From Porpolomopsis calyptriformis (lineage: Eukaryota > Basidiomycota > Agaricomycetes > Agaricales > Hygrophoraceae), in the NCBI GenBank assembly GCA_951640195.1, contig OX621165.1:1054001-1118000 (forward strand): a DNA stretch of 64,000 bases, given 5' to 3'. This document shows positions 43,514 through 56,347 of the stretch, piece by piece. Below the pieces are notes generated by a model. It was not told where the DNA came from, ran no database searches, and was given only the letters and a program-made list of their open reading frames with translations. The position numbers were made by a program, and so were the translations under genes. Each line of letters begins with the position of its first letter. Positions within the stretch are counted from its first letter, which is position 1.

Positions 43514-44857
43514 CTGAAACGGGTGCACGAAGATAATCCAAAGACGTTGGAAGGTGGCTTTTTTTCGTACGAGACGGGGGGGCTGCTGTTTGTTCTTTTC
43601 GTCCCGGTGCATCCTTTATTTTATATCTAAGGCGATGGACCCAATATTGTGGCTTGCATGAACCAGGATTCCACGTGATGGTTGTGATCACAATCCTGGA
43701 GGAAAGCGATGATGGGGTGGTGGACATGAGGTGTGTACCTATACGGAACGTTCAGTGAAAACCGATGTGAATCGAGGAAATAATGGGGTTGGACCATACA
43801 CGATGCGTCTGCTGGAACAAGAACAATGATGGGATTGATTTGATAACATGAAGACGGTCTAGCAAGCTTTGGACCAGGTTGAAACGTGTAAACATGGAAA
43901 ATCAGAACAGACGAGGAAGGGTTTACTTGAGAGTACTCCGACAAGGGAAAACAGGCATACACAGGTATTTTCGTTTTGGTGCCACCGGTGGCCATTTTGG
44001 TAGGAGCCATTTTGAAGACCCAAAGTACATTGTGGCAGCATTATATGAAAAGCGTACCGCTAGACACTGCCGACAAGCAATTCGGTAGCATCGGCGGCGG
44101 AAAAGGAAAATGTAGTTAAGACTGGCTGAAAAAGTGAAGCTGCATGGCCAACCGAGCACTTGGACAGGATTTACGCCAGGTCTAAGACGGCCCATTTGAT
44201 TATCGGAGTGTGGCAGGATGGACAATGGGTGTCACAGAAAGCTAGCGGAACATTCCCTCGCTCTCAAAGAACAAGTACCCCAGGATCTTTCCGTGACGGA
44301 CCTTGATGTCTAGTCAGAAGTGACGTTCCATTTTGCCGTGCGAGGGGACCAATCATGGAATTGAAAATCCAGTCACGTCCAAATCAGGCGTAACGGTCCA
44401 AACGCCCATCCAGGGTCTAGTGGATGATACCGATTTTGAACTACAATCCTTCAGTTGCAAATGATATGGACGGCTGCATTAGCTTTTTTAACAACGTTGC
44501 TAGAAAATAAAAGATCACGTTTATCAGTCAGGCATTTTGGAAGAGATCACAGTACGCGGACCATTGATTTTTAATAATCCTTCCGTTTCAGGACAATTTT
44601 AAATCTCAAGTCGCAGGTGCAAGCCAAACTGGGTATGGCACCATCATAGAAGTCTGGATACCAAATAACTCATCCTCGAACCACTTCACAATTGGTCACC
44701 CAACGTGATGGTCAAGTTTGGCCGTACGGTTTCGCCCCCCCAGCAGGAACCGGCTTGCCATGGTTTGGGCGGCATATTGTCGCAAGGTGATCGTGCGATT
44801 ATGTAACCTTTGTGGACTTATTTGTCCCTCCCACCGTGACACCTATAACCGTGACCG
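43514..44857. other. intergenic stretch of 1.3 kb
   Basis: Upstream regions of the divergent gene B and AP-1 mu. I see no coding exon with family signal and no repeat of note. Confidence 0.5.
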
Positions 44858-46585
44858 ATGGCGTCCTTAATAGCGATTCTCGATGTCAAGGGGAAACCAC
44901 TGATTCAAAGATCATACAGAGATGATGTCCCAGCGTCCTTCGTGGAAAGGTTTCTCCCATTAGTGCTTGACATTGAGGAGGAAGGCCAGCAGGTCACTCC
45001 ATGCTTTTCAAGTCAGGGGATCAATTACATGCACATCAGACATTCAAACCTGTACCGTGAGTCAGAGGTTTCTTTTTGATGTGTATTTTCTGTGTTAACA
45101 TGTCCATCAGTGCTTGCCCTGTCAAAGCGGAACACAAATGCCATCGAAATCATCCTCTTCCTCCATCGCCTTACGCAAGTCTTAGTCGAATACTTTAAAG
45201 AACTCGAAGAGGAGTCCATTCGGGATAATTTCGTGATCATTTACGAACTTATGGATGAAATGATGGATTTTGGGTATCCTCAAACGACAGAAAGCAAGAT
45301 TTTGCAAGAGTAAGTATACCCGTAGCTGGATCGATCCATCGTTGGTGTTCATGTATTATGTTAAAGGTATATCACACAAGAATCTCATAAGCTAGAGATA
45401 CAGGTCCGTCCTCCTCCAGCCGTCACAAACGCCGTATCGTGGCGAACGGAAGGTATTCGTTATCGGAAGAACGAGGTTTTTTTGGATGTAATCGAGAGTG
45501 TTAATCTATTAGTGCGTACATGCCTCTCTTGTCTTGTTCGTCTTTATCTCTTTGCAATTAACTACACAAATGTCAGGTCAATGCCAATGGTAACGTTGTT
45601 CGATCAGAGATCCTAGGTTCCGTAAAGATGAAGTGCTACCTCTCTGGGATGCCCGAGTTGCGACTTGGGCTCAACGATAAAGTGATGTTTGAGAGTACAG
45701 GGAGAAGTAAGGACCTCGGTTTCACTTTCGTATCGTCGGCCAGCTTATCGTCCCCTTCAGCCTCGCGCGGCAAGGCTATTGAGATGGAAGATGTCAAATT
45801 CCACCAATGTGTCCGCCTGGCACGGTTCGAGAACGACCGCACTATCTCGTTTATACCACCCGACGGTGAATTCGAGCTCATGTCCTACCGCCTTTCTACT
45901 CCTGTGAAACCCCTTATCTGGGTGGAGGCAGCCGTAGAAAGTCATAAGGGGAGTAGAGTAGAGTATCTGGTGAAGTGTAAAGCACAGTTCAAGAGGCGAA
46001 GCACGGCAAATAACGTCGAAATTTATGTACCCGTTCCCGATGATGCTGACACACCCAGGTTCAAGGTGAGTAAATATTGTTGGCTCATATAGCTTCGAAT
46101 CAACCGTCTTCCGGTTTCACCACTGACTGGTCGTTGCTGTAGGCGTCGACAGGCAGTGTTCAATATGCGCCGGATAAATCAGCGTTTATCTGGAAAATCA
46201 AGCAGCTGGGTGGTGGTCGAGAATTCCTGATGCGTGCCCATTTCGGCCTGCCAAGTGTTAAGAGTGGTGTGGAGATTTTTTTGCCTCACTCAATTCTTGA
46301 TGGTAACGAACTCATGTACCCACAGAACAAGACGTCGAAAAACGCGCCCCCATCACGGTTAAATATGAGATTCCATACTTTACTGTCTCTGGGATTCAGG
46401 TGCGGTATCTTAAAATTGTAGAGAAGAGTGGATACCAGGCTCTTCCCTGGGTAAGGTATATCACGCAGAATGGAGATGACTACAGGTATGTTTCCAGAAA
46501 CGTTGTGAGCAATATAATTGACTGTTTTCACAACAGCCTCCGAACGGCACTAGAAAAAGGCAGTGCTCCAATCGTGCCTATGTGA
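44858..46585 (+). CDS. APM1: AP-1 clathrin adaptor complex subunit mu
   Basis: Medium subunit of the AP-1 complex, which sorts cargo between the trans-Golgi and endosomes; binds YxxPhi signals. Start MASLIAILDVKGKPLIQRSYRD (longin-like N-domain), then LALSKRNTNAIEIILFLHRL and IRDNFVIIYELMDEMMDFGYPQ, the mu signature. The linker RPPPAVTNAVSWR leads to the mu homology domain: GSVKMKCYLSGMPELRLGLNDK, FIPPDGEFELMSYRL and APITVKYEIPYFTVSGIQVRYLKI. The C-terminus is extended after SLRTALEKGSAPIVPM. About seven introns, several of 60 nt or fewer. The sequence looks intact and conserved. Confidence 0.95.
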
Positions 46586-47232
46586 TTATGCATGTTTAGG
46601 TGGTTGGCGTATGTGTAGATTCGTCATCCTTGCATTGAAGACGCAGAGCGCTTCCAGTCATAAAAATCACGCAACGCCATTCTCCAACTATACCAGCCCT
46701 AAATGTTCTCACAGGATGGTCGAGGTCACCAGACTTCTAACTTTGTCCCTGAGTTATGTTCCGAATGAATATTTGGGGTGGCTTGCTCTCCCGCAAAGGC
46801 AATCAATGCTATCGATTGAAACTCGGATCTATCAAGTCTTTATCTTCACCCAATGTCAAACGAGTTTAACCAAAAAAACAAGAATCGCTCATTGTACACC
46901 GCCCACTAGGAATGAAACGGGGAAGAAAGAGCGTCCGTTTGGGGTAAATGCTCCAATTTTTCTATTAGGACGGAAGGGTGATTGGTAGATGTGTATGATG
47001 AAAGATGATCGAGTGAGAACCGGCGCCATTTTTTCTTTTTCTTCTCTGGATATCTTGTTCTCTTGTAATATCCATCCGCAGAAGAGAAGAGGCGCTGTTG
47101 AGAGACGGAAGAATGTGTACACACTCGTCGTGGTCGTCGTAGTCGTTGAGAGAAACGGGCGTCAAAATTCAAAATCGAACAGGGGACGAGAAACGAATAG
47201 CGCGTTATCATTCGGGGTCATCCCATGTGGGT
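46586..47232. other. intergenic stretch between convergent genes
   Basis: 3' flanks of AP-1 mu and the small unknown gene. Open frames here (46563-47294) are low-complexity and lack a family pattern. Confidence 0.45.
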
Positions 47233-47625
47233 TCAGGTCTCATTCCAGGTCTGGCATGATCTTCTGGTCGAAAGTGCGTTGGCACGGCCTCTAAGTATGA
47301 CGCTGCCAGTGAGCATCGTGGTCTTCCCACCATCGTATGGGGTTATCTCCATCTTGGACGAGTCGACAAGCATGCGAGCCTGTCTTGCCTGTTCCCTGCG
47401 CGACATCTTGAACGGCGTGAGCTGCGCAATGGCATGAGGCGGGGAAGACTCGGGGGAATCGCACGAGCTTGAGTCGGGAGAGGGGGAGATATCCGAGGAG
47501 GGAGAAACAACTCTGGCAGAGATCGGGAACTTGGGGACGACTCTCCACGAGGAAGAGACGGAAGTGGAAGAGGAGATGGCAATTTCATCTGCCAGCATGG
47601 CAAACAGCCCCTCGTCTTCCTCCAT
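47233..47625 (-). CDS. small Ser-rich protein, unknown function
   Basis: One exon, about 130 residues. Start MEEDEGLFAMLADEIAIS, then a Ser/Pro-rich stretch (SSDISPSPDSSSCDSPES) and a conserved-looking basic-to-acidic block LTPFKMSRREQARQARMLVD and KMEITPYDGGKTTMLTGSV. The block ending in YDGGKT recurs in my recollection of short Agaricomycete proteins, but I cannot name a family. The end (NALSTRRSCQTWNET) may be altered by an unseen intron. No domain; function unknown. Confidence 0.5.
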   Translation of the reverse strand: MEEDEGLFAMLADEIAISSSTSVSSSWRVVPKFPISARVVSPSSDISPSPDSSSCDSPESSPPHAIAQLTPFKMSRREQARQARMLVDSSKMEITPYDGGKTTMLTGSVILRGRANALSTRRSCQTWNET

Positions 47626-48277
47626 ATCTTGTCCCAAGATCCGGCGGTCCCCTTTTTTTGGCCACCATTGTTGGAAGGGTCCATTTCGGCTGGAGGAACA
47701 AGGTCAACTTCATCTGAACACAGGGGTGACAACTTTCTTACCGTAACGGACCGAGGCGCAGGGTCGACATAGAAGGCACACTCGCAACCGCCGATTCAGA
47801 CAATCTCAAGGAAAGTCTTTCCAGCCCGGCTGTTCAATTGATGAGATTGATGCCCTGAAACTCTTACAATTTCCAGGACACCCTAACATGCCATTCCGCC
47901 AATTCTGAAATGTTTCAGATTCAAGCATTCAACTTCCAGTACCCGTTTCAAAAAGGTCACTCTGGATTGCCGAATGGTTAAGTTTAGTTAAGTTTTGAAA
48001 GCCATTCTGTATACTGCGACGTTCTTGGTCTTATCATGCACGTCAGTAAATGCACTCTTATGGGAGATTCAGGGAAGCAACTTGCCTGGATCGAAATTGG
48101 AGTAGACATTAATCTGATCCCTACCAACTGTGTTGACCGTCGGCCACCAGAGATCTCGCCATGCTTGTATCGAGGTAACCCTAATGTAGGTGTTGATCAC
48201 GGGGTACCTTTTCGTGTGACAACCGTCATCCTCACTCCTGACAGCAATCCACCATCAACTCGACGCATTCAACTATC

Positions 48278-48302
48278 TTAACAACTATTAACAACTATTA
48301 AC
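48278..48302. repeat. 10-bp tandem repeat TTAACAACTA
   Basis: Two full copies at 48278-48297 followed by TTAAC. Probably neutral slippage product. Confidence 0.85.
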
Positions 48303-48784
48303 TTCCTGCTAGGTTAGTTCTTACGCATACCCAACGAAGTGATTGACTTATGCGAAGCACCTCTCAAGTTTTCTTTTACGACCGCAAGGCGCAGCTTGTT
48401 TGGGAATAAAATCACGCTGCACACAGCTTTATTTACAAACAATTAGCTGCGTCTTAACTTTTCACCATAGATAACAGCCATTCGACACCGCTCCCTACCA
48501 TCGCCTCAATCTGTCAACAGCACCCCTATTTGATCTTCTTTCCGTCCATTTACTCTCCAGGGAAGGAAACTCAAGTTCTCAGAAGAAGCATTCAGTAGGA
48601 TTTAGCGTAGTATCCCCTCCTGTTGCATTATTTACCAACTTATGGTTTCAGGGAAGCGGCTTGTCCTCTTCTGGATAAGCAGCCAGGTGTTAGTCACCTC
48701 CACCCTTTCGTCAACGTCGAGGTTCGGTACCAATTGCAGGATGTTTCAACAATGCCAGGCAACTACTCAACAAGCCCAAATCTT

Positions 48785-49075
48785 CTGGGAGATGCAATTG
48801 GTTGCTGAGCGCTCGCACACGTTCGGGTCGATGAGCAACCTCGCAAATGTATATTAAGCTTAAGGGTGGTTTAGCAAGCCGAGGGATTGCATAAGCGGAC
48901 ATTAGTGGGTTCGGGCGATCAGTACCGGGCTGCTTTTCCATGCCAATTAAGGCTCGCTTGTGGAGTCTCTCGGATTTGCTAAGCCGCCCTTACGAGTTCT
49001 CATACACAACTGCGAGGTTGTTCATCGACAAGAGCGTGTCCGGGTGATCAGCACCTAACTGCTTCACTTTTTGCG
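48785..49075 (-). pseudogene. decayed kinesin-light-chain-type TPR repeats, partly in inverted duplicate
   Basis: On the minus strand from about 49064, KQLGADHPDTLLSMNNLAVV is followed by YENS and an in-frame stop, then GRLSKSERLHKRALIGMEK, QPGTDRPNPLMS: two consecutive repeats of the KLC/TPR type used in NB-ARC and NACHT proteins, with a nonsense codon and no start. On the plus strand 48827-48890 an inverted, more decayed copy reads HTFGSMSNLANVY, also with a stop. The inverted arms (GTCGATGARCAACCTCGCA) are at 48827-48846 and 49011-49029. No intact gene remains here. Confidence 0.75.
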
Positions 49076-49703
49076 TCCTTGTTAATGCACGACCGCGAGA
49101 AGCACTTGGTGAAATCTGCAACAAAGGATCTGTGGAGGGTGGCCAGGTCATCAACACCACTGACACTGATGACGAAGGTGTGTCGATTGCACGAATGGTA
49201 CAACGAAGCTGACGAGCTGTGCTGAGAGTCAGGGAGAATTGGCCATCTGTCGGTCACCCATTCCTTCTCTCACCAGTGAAGGTGCTCACATTTACTTAGC
49301 GCGAAGCTGAGGAACTACGGATGGCTCTTTAATGGGCAGAGAGAACCAATTATGTACCAGTCATACTCAGTTTTCTATCGACGTTTTGTGAGCTATGGAA
49401 AAGGGCGGAGAAGGAAAAGTCCTAGTAGCAGGGCTTAAAGAATTGACACCGTAGTTGTGAATGCTCCTTATTATCACTTGGTCTATCGGATCGTTTCAAT
49501 CTCACGTGACTTGCACTGGCTTTGACAAAGTATCTTAGTAACATCGGGCGCAGTCGATTCCAGGGAACATGCGCGTCAATTTGTAATTTCTAGTCATTTA
49601 TCGTCTCTCCGGAAGACGTCAGACTGTAGCGCTTTCAGCAGTCACAGTTATCTTTTTCTCATACCCTGCAACACCTGCAACTTGCCAATTCATACTAAGC
49701 CTC

Positions 49704-52700
49704 ATGACTAGTGGAAAGGACGCATTGGTGAGTTGCATAACCCCGCTGTGGATTCGATTTGCTAACTGGGGGGAATCTGCTATAGTGGGCAAGTGGCCAC
49801 GACGAATCCGTTGAAGTAAATCAACGTGCTTTGATAGACAAAGTTCTCGCCCGATACTCCGGAGAGTTCACGGGTGAGGATTATGTTCTGAAAGAGATAC
49901 TGACATGATCTTATTTTCCAACAGTTTTTCGAGAACTCTTACAGAATTCAGATGATTCCCATTCTAAAGCTGTCGAGATCCGCTTCGAGACGCAAAGATA
50001 TTTAGATCAGGAGAGTGGGACATACATGTCGGGAGAAATTAATGGAATAGACAGGAACGTTCTCCCAGATTTGAAAACCGCTTTGGTAGGTGTTTATTCT
50101 GATCTTGACAAGTGTGATTGACGATACCTCCAATTGACCAGGTACAACGATGGTCTTTTAGGAATAACGGGATGTTTTTTAGAGACGAGGACTGGAATCG
50201 TTTGAAGAAAATCGGTTCAGTTCTTTCGTGTCCTGATTGAGCATAATAGCCTCCTAATATCCATACAGCTGAGGGAAATCCTGACGAGGACAAGATTGGT
50301 GCATTTGGTGTTGGTAATTATGCGGCGTTCTTTTATTCCCTGGCCTTTTCATCAAGTCTTCGTAGGTTTCTATAGTCTATTTTCCATCACAGAAGAGCCA
50401 TTCGTCATCTCCGGTGGTATTGTCAATTCTTTACAGTTGCTAGATATCCTCTCAGTCAAATATTCTAGGCAAATGGATGGGATTTTATTGGAAGGATAAA
50501 AAGGATCAGGTAGGTTCCTCACATTCGATCTAGTCACCTCCTCTTTTGAGTGTATACTTAGCTCTTCGCACGTCGCGGTGGTCTTCCGAATGATTCGGCT
50601 CTCGATCCATGGACTACCTTCCAGATGCCCCTCCGAGAAGCAGCTTCAATTCCAACCCCGTTTGATTTCACTCGTTTCTTGGCATCTTCTATCACTTTTA
50701 TGGTCAACCTAGTGGAAGTCAGCGTTTACTTGGACGACAAACGCCTAGCAAGATTGACAAAATCTTCTGGCGTTCCCAAGTCTCTTGATCTCCCGAAAGG
50801 CTTCCGGAACACTAGCGGGATGGGAATCATGAACGTCACAGGCATCAAGGCCACCCGTACGTTTCTGTTATTCTTATATGCAGTATTATAACGACATACT
50901 TATCAGAGGATTTCAGCACTTCACATAAGAGCAGAAGTTTTGCGATGGGTTTATTCTGCAGGATCTGAAAAACCGGTACCCCCCCCACCCGTCAAACAGA
51001 CGAAGCCAATAATAGCAGGGGGGTTCTTCTCTTCCATTTTTCTCAATCGTTCGGGTGGAAGTACTCCCCAGCGCTCTGTAGTGGCTTTACCGACTGTCCC
51101 CGCGGAGGATCCCTTGTCAATTATTGAGACGAGTGTCGCGCTTTCTGTTTTCTCGGCGGATGTCAACGTTCGACTGGAGAAGAAGATTGCGGCAGAACTA
51201 CACAGGTCTACGAAGAAAAACCCTCCCAGCACGTTGAAGTACGAACTTATTTATGTCAGTGCATCGTTCACGTATAGTTGTTATGTCAAGTATTCATCAA
51301 CTTGCTCTTTCGTAGACTGCGAAGGATGAGTATGACTCAAGCATGAAGGAGGATGAAAGACAACCATCTGCAACAGGGAGCATCTTTCAAGGCCTTCGTG
51401 CTGACCTCGACGGGTAGGTGGAACAATTAAAATATGTTCTCGTTAACTATGACGACTTCGTAGAATGGGCTCCACTCGAATCTTCATTGTAAGTCTCTCA
51501 AATTTTTTTCCATTTTTTGATTTAGAACATTCTACAGGGTCACGCTACAGCCCAAACGACTGGGCTTGGTGGTCACATGGCTGCAAGGTTCATTCCCACT
51601 GTCGAACGCGAATCAATAGATCTAGTGTAAGTTGATATTCCATGTATTCTTAGGGATTGATTAACGAGATTCGCCTTATAGTGATCGAAATGTAGCCGGT
51701 AAGGATACTCAGAAGTACTCCTTGGTCACACGTCTTTTTTTTTCTCACATACAACGCAGTGTGGAATCGGGAGCTTCTTTACGTTGGCGGTTTTCTTGCT
51801 CGTGCAGCCTACCAGTTGGAACTCACCAATGTTCGAGATTTTTGGGAAGGGGCGTCGTCTTCTGTGAAACTGGGGTCTGGCCCCGACTTCGAACTCCAGG
51901 CATGGTTACGCAAACGCTCTCTACACTCACTCAAATTTTTCACTTTTCATCCTTCAACACCATCAGCGGAAGTCTCTGGGTTACTAGAGGCTGCATTTTT
52001 TTCGAGTCAGGGTAGCCAACCATTTCCCATTATATCATCTGCTGGAGTTCGCAGCGCGGTGGATGTTCGCTTTCCTGACCCTACGTTCTCTGGTTTTCTG
52101 AAAAGCTTGCCTGTCATACCTGATGACGTGCTCAACGGGGCTCGACAGATGATCACTGCTCTCCAAAGCCGCGGTATGATCAAATCCATCACATTTGACG
52201 ACGTGCTGAACGAATTACGCTCGAGGCCGCTTCAGGAAGAGGAGATGGTCGCTTGCTTGCGGTGGTGGATCTCACTGAACAGTCAAGGCAATAACACAAA
52301 TCTTGCTCCAATACGGACAGAACTCTTGAATGCTGCCGTACTAACAACAGGGATAATTGGTGGCCCGACCGAGAAAATCCTACCTTTGTCTTCCGTTAAA
52401 ACGTTCATCAACCTCCGAAATACTATGGGTGCTGCAATACCCCCAGATAGCCCCTTGCCTGATCATGTCATTCCCGTTAGTGTCACGAAAACTTTACCTC
52501 CGGACGCTTTGGTATCCTATTTTCCCTGGACGGATCTATCCACTGTCGAGTGGTTGAAGCACCTGATCACCCCTGCTGTGGCAGCCGCTGACGTAGAACA
52601 TGATATCACTCGATCGGCCGCATGGGCAGAACGTGTGCTTTCAGCTCTATCCCGTTCATGGCCCTCCCTCTCGACCGGCATGAAAGAGCACATCGCAGCT

Positions 52701-55700
52701 CTGCTCAGGGATAAAACATGTATCCCTACTTCAGCAGGCTTGAAAATACCTGAACAGTCTTACTTTGCCAATGTCGATATCTTCCGTGACCTTCCCATCG
52801 TAACGCTGCCTTCAGGAGCTGCGGTCAAAGGACAGATCGAAAAGGTTTTGCAGTCTTTGGGCGTTCGTAAACACGTTGATCTCCAGGTTGTCTTTGATAG
52901 GTGAAGCAACTTACACTCCTGTGAAGATTATACACTCAACCTAATGTATAGGATGATCAAAACCGGTGACTGGACGATCGCGGACCTGACGAAATATCTT
53001 GTCAGCGTTCGTTCTACCCTGAATGATGAAGAGATGCATCGCCTTCGACTAACGGCAGCATTTCATAGCGAAAATCGTCAGAGTAATAACATAGAGCAGA
53101 AAGCGACCCGCCATAAAGCAAAAGACCTATACGAGCCTCTGGACATCTTCCGTCAACTCAATCTCCCTGTCATTGATTGGGGCAATCAATTGAAATGGCG
53201 TGGATTTTCTGAAGAAGGTTAGTTAAGGTGCTTATAACGTCAAGCTTATGACTGAACCTTTCCCACCAGCCAAGTTTCTGTTCGAACTCGGTCTACAGCG
53301 TTTTCCTCCTCTAGAAGTAATTATTAATCTATGCGCTAGTAAAGACGCCACCATACGTCCGATAGCTCTAAAGTACCTTTTGGAAAACATAACATCTCGC
53401 TATCCCGAATACGATCCCATGGGCTTCGCTGATGTGCCCTTTATTCCCGCCACATCACGCATGGGGACACCGAAAGAGGTACGTGTTTCCAACGATTTAG
53501 AGTTGGGCAACTTGCTCATGAGAATGTCCAGGTGTTCGGAAACCCCGAGTGGGCTACTTTAGGCTTTCTGATTGTCGATCCCAGCATCCAGCAAGATGCC
53601 ATCTTGAAACTAAAGATTAGAGAGCATCCACCAGCTCCTTTACTGGTTGAACGGCTTCGCACAAACCCTCCAGACAATCATGCTCATGCTCAGCAATGGT
53701 TTGGCATTCTGGCCGGGCGCATTGCAGGTTTGTATTGTGTCAAATTTCATAACCCTCGGGCCCATTTGAAATCTTAAATGTGTTGCAGCTTTTTCTTCGC
53801 AGGAGCTTGAACAACTGTCTCAGTTGCCCATAGTGCCTATTGATGATGATTCAAAGATGGTTCGCTGGCTGCCTCCTACCCAGTGTTACTTCGGCGGAAA
53901 CTCGAAAGCGCAATTTCATTCCAAGCTCTTTGTTTTCGTTGATTTTGGTTCGCGCGCCAATGGTTTCCTTAGGGCTTGTGGAACCAAACGTGAACCTTCC
54001 GTCGAAGAGATTGCCCAGATTCTTTTGGCCGATCCTCGTAAATTTTATGAGTTGGCGGGCGGCGGTGACAAGTAAGATCATATCTGGCGTCAATATGTGC
54101 GATTCTGAGGTATTCCTCCTTTCTGTCGAAGTTTCTTGATCGAACTCCGCAATATCGCGGTTAACAATCGTCTCCTTTCAACGGCTACTATGAATCGAAT
54201 GAAATCATCGCCTATTTTGCTCGGCACGCAGCGGAAGCAGCGGAGTGATCCAAGTCACGGACGTCACCGGTCGAACTCGATTGATATCTTTGAAGAGGAT
54301 GATTGGGATATACAATTTGACTTACGAAAACCGAACCAAATCATCATTGCGGATGAAAGTAATGCGTATCACATTTTTGGCGACGCTATATTTACAGCGC
54401 CTCAGGAGGATATACTCGAAGGTCAGTCCTAAATTCCTTGTGTCGAAATAAGTGGGTTTATGATGTCCCGTAGGTTTTTATGCACAACTAGGTTCACCAC
54501 GACTCAGTTCTTTGGTGAAGGAGGAATACAAAACATCCGCCGAACTCAGGGACTCAAAAACTGCCACCGATGTTCGACGTTTGATATTGGAACGGCTCCC
54601 GTTGTTTCTTCACGAGCATACCCATGCAACCACTCGGGTGACTTACAATTGGCTAAACACAGGCAATAATTTTGTGGTCAAGGAATTTGGCAAACTCACT
54701 GTGACCAAATCCTTACATTACGGAGACGTTCGTCTCTCCCGAATTCAAGATGCATCCGCCGCCGCGAAGCGAGTAGGTTACGGCCCTATCCAGCTGTGGT
54801 TGGCTGGAAATTCCCAGCCGGATATGTACGAGTAAGTCGGAGCGACCCACTACTCAGAAGTCGTGCTTATGCTTTGTATAGGGTTGCTACATCACTCTGC
54901 CGACTTCTTTTCAACGCTCCCAAAGTCAACGATGCTCTTCTATTCATGACGATTCTTTCCACGGATCTTCGCGCTTTGAAGAGAAGAGGATATAATGGTG
55001 AGAACTGCGAGAATCAGCCTCGGTTCCTCTTTCAAGAGCTGACATTCCACTTTTGCCTAGTCGACAGAATTTTGAGACAACAGCAGGCCGAGAAACGAGC
55101 TGCCCTAGATGCCGAAAGGCAAAAAGCTGAGAATACCACATTGCTTCCACCAAGTCCACAAAGTACCGCCAGCGTGGTTGCCCCACCACCAGCCAGCCAA
55201 CCCACTCCCCCCTCTTCACTTGCTGTTCAGCTGCCCTTGCCTGATAGTGACAGTATCAATGCACGACCACCATCTAACTTTCTGCAGAATTGGAAGCGTA
55301 AATTTGAATCGACAGTCCATTCGAACCATCCGGAGAAGGGCCGTAAGGAATTCAGTGGTCCTAGTCCCGTACCATCATATACGAGACCGCTTGACCGCTT
55401 GCAAAGTCCAACCCCATTGAGTAACATCTGTGGGTACCGTATTACATCTTTCTTGATATCGTACTCACCAAACCGTATTAAGCATCGAATATTGACGTAG
55501 CTATCAAAGCATGTAGGCAGGAGTCTGGGCATTTATTGCGAAGCAGAGAACATATGCAACAAGTCAGGGAGTCCCTCAATGAAGGTTATTGTGACATCTC
55601 TGGGCGTGCGGGCGATCTCAACCTAATCGGTTTGCATGCGTTCTATATTACATGTCGTCGGCACTAACTCCATCTTAAGGAACAATGGGTGATGTTAAAG

Positions 55701-56266
55701 TCTTTGCATCGCGAGGTGAGGGTATACAGAGATCCAGCATTGCCGGATGTCTAATCTCTGTTACAGAGGTGCCCGACCCAGCTTCGATCATGTCCACAAA
55801 GCATGACTCATTAGCGAGATTTATTCACATCATGGGCCCACTGGCGCGAATATACAAGCTGCCACTGACATCGTTACACATTTTCTATGATGTGGTAGGC
55901 GATTCGATCGCCTTCAACCGAAATGCCAGCATTTTCTTGAATTTGCGTTATTTTGAGGCGTGGCGTGAGCACTTCATTCCCCTTGAGCTGACACGTACCG
56001 CTAAGCTTTATGGTTATTTAGATGACGAAGATGTGCGTCAAGGCAATATAACGTCCGCGTATATCTCTTGGTAGGTTGCCAGGATACCCAATTGTGCTTG
56101 ACTAACCGCACCGGTGTTCAGGTATTTCACTCTGGCGCATGAGATTGCACACAATCTGGTTCTGCCACACAACTCGGAACACGAGTTTTATTTTTCTGCG
56201 ATCTGCGAGAAACATATTTTGGATTTGGGAACTCACCTCGCTCCTGGAGAGTACCCTGGAAGCTGA
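49704..56266 (+). CDS. DUF3684 protein: sacsin-like Hsp90-type ATPase start and HExxH C-terminus
   Basis: Very large gene, about 20 short introns, some 1,700 residues. Start MTSGKDAL; the next exon gives WASGHDESVEVNQRALIDKV, FRELLQNSDDS (the Bergerat-fold N motif of Hsp90 and sacsin) and IGAFGVGFYSLFSITEEPFV (the glycine motif, split by an intron). The middle is conserved in fungi (RFIPTVERESIDLVDRNVAVW, LQAWLRKRSLHSLKFFTFHP). A proline-rich segment (PPPASQPTPPSSLAV) precedes the C-terminal domain, which has DLNLIGTMGDVKVFASRGEG and AHEIAHNLVLPHNSEHEFYF, an HExxH motif with a following His and Glu. It ends PGEYPGS. Chaperone and/or peptidase roles are inferred from motifs. Downstream, the PQ-loop ATG is 81 bp away. 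Confidence 0.86.
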
Positions 56267-56347
56267 AGTAGAAATAGAGATTGTATATATTGTACCCCGA
56301 GAGTCACGTGGAAATGGACATGAGTCTCGTTTTGAGCCACTGCAACG

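Larger units (their letters stand above)
47626..49703. other. gene-poor 2.1 kb stretch with a TPR relic
   Basis: Contains short repeats near 48278 and the TPR pseudogene 48785-49075. The remainder shows no convincing gene. It precedes the DUF3684 gene. Confidence 0.5.

Noticed and set aside
43459..43612. Earlier in-frame start of gene B at 43612
   Set aside because: The additional 33 residues are not matched in gene A, whose length fits the ATG at 43513; the earlier start remains possible.
46563..47294. Coding exons between AP-1 mu and the small gene
   Set aside because: Frames are overlapping, low-complexity and unrelated to any family I know.
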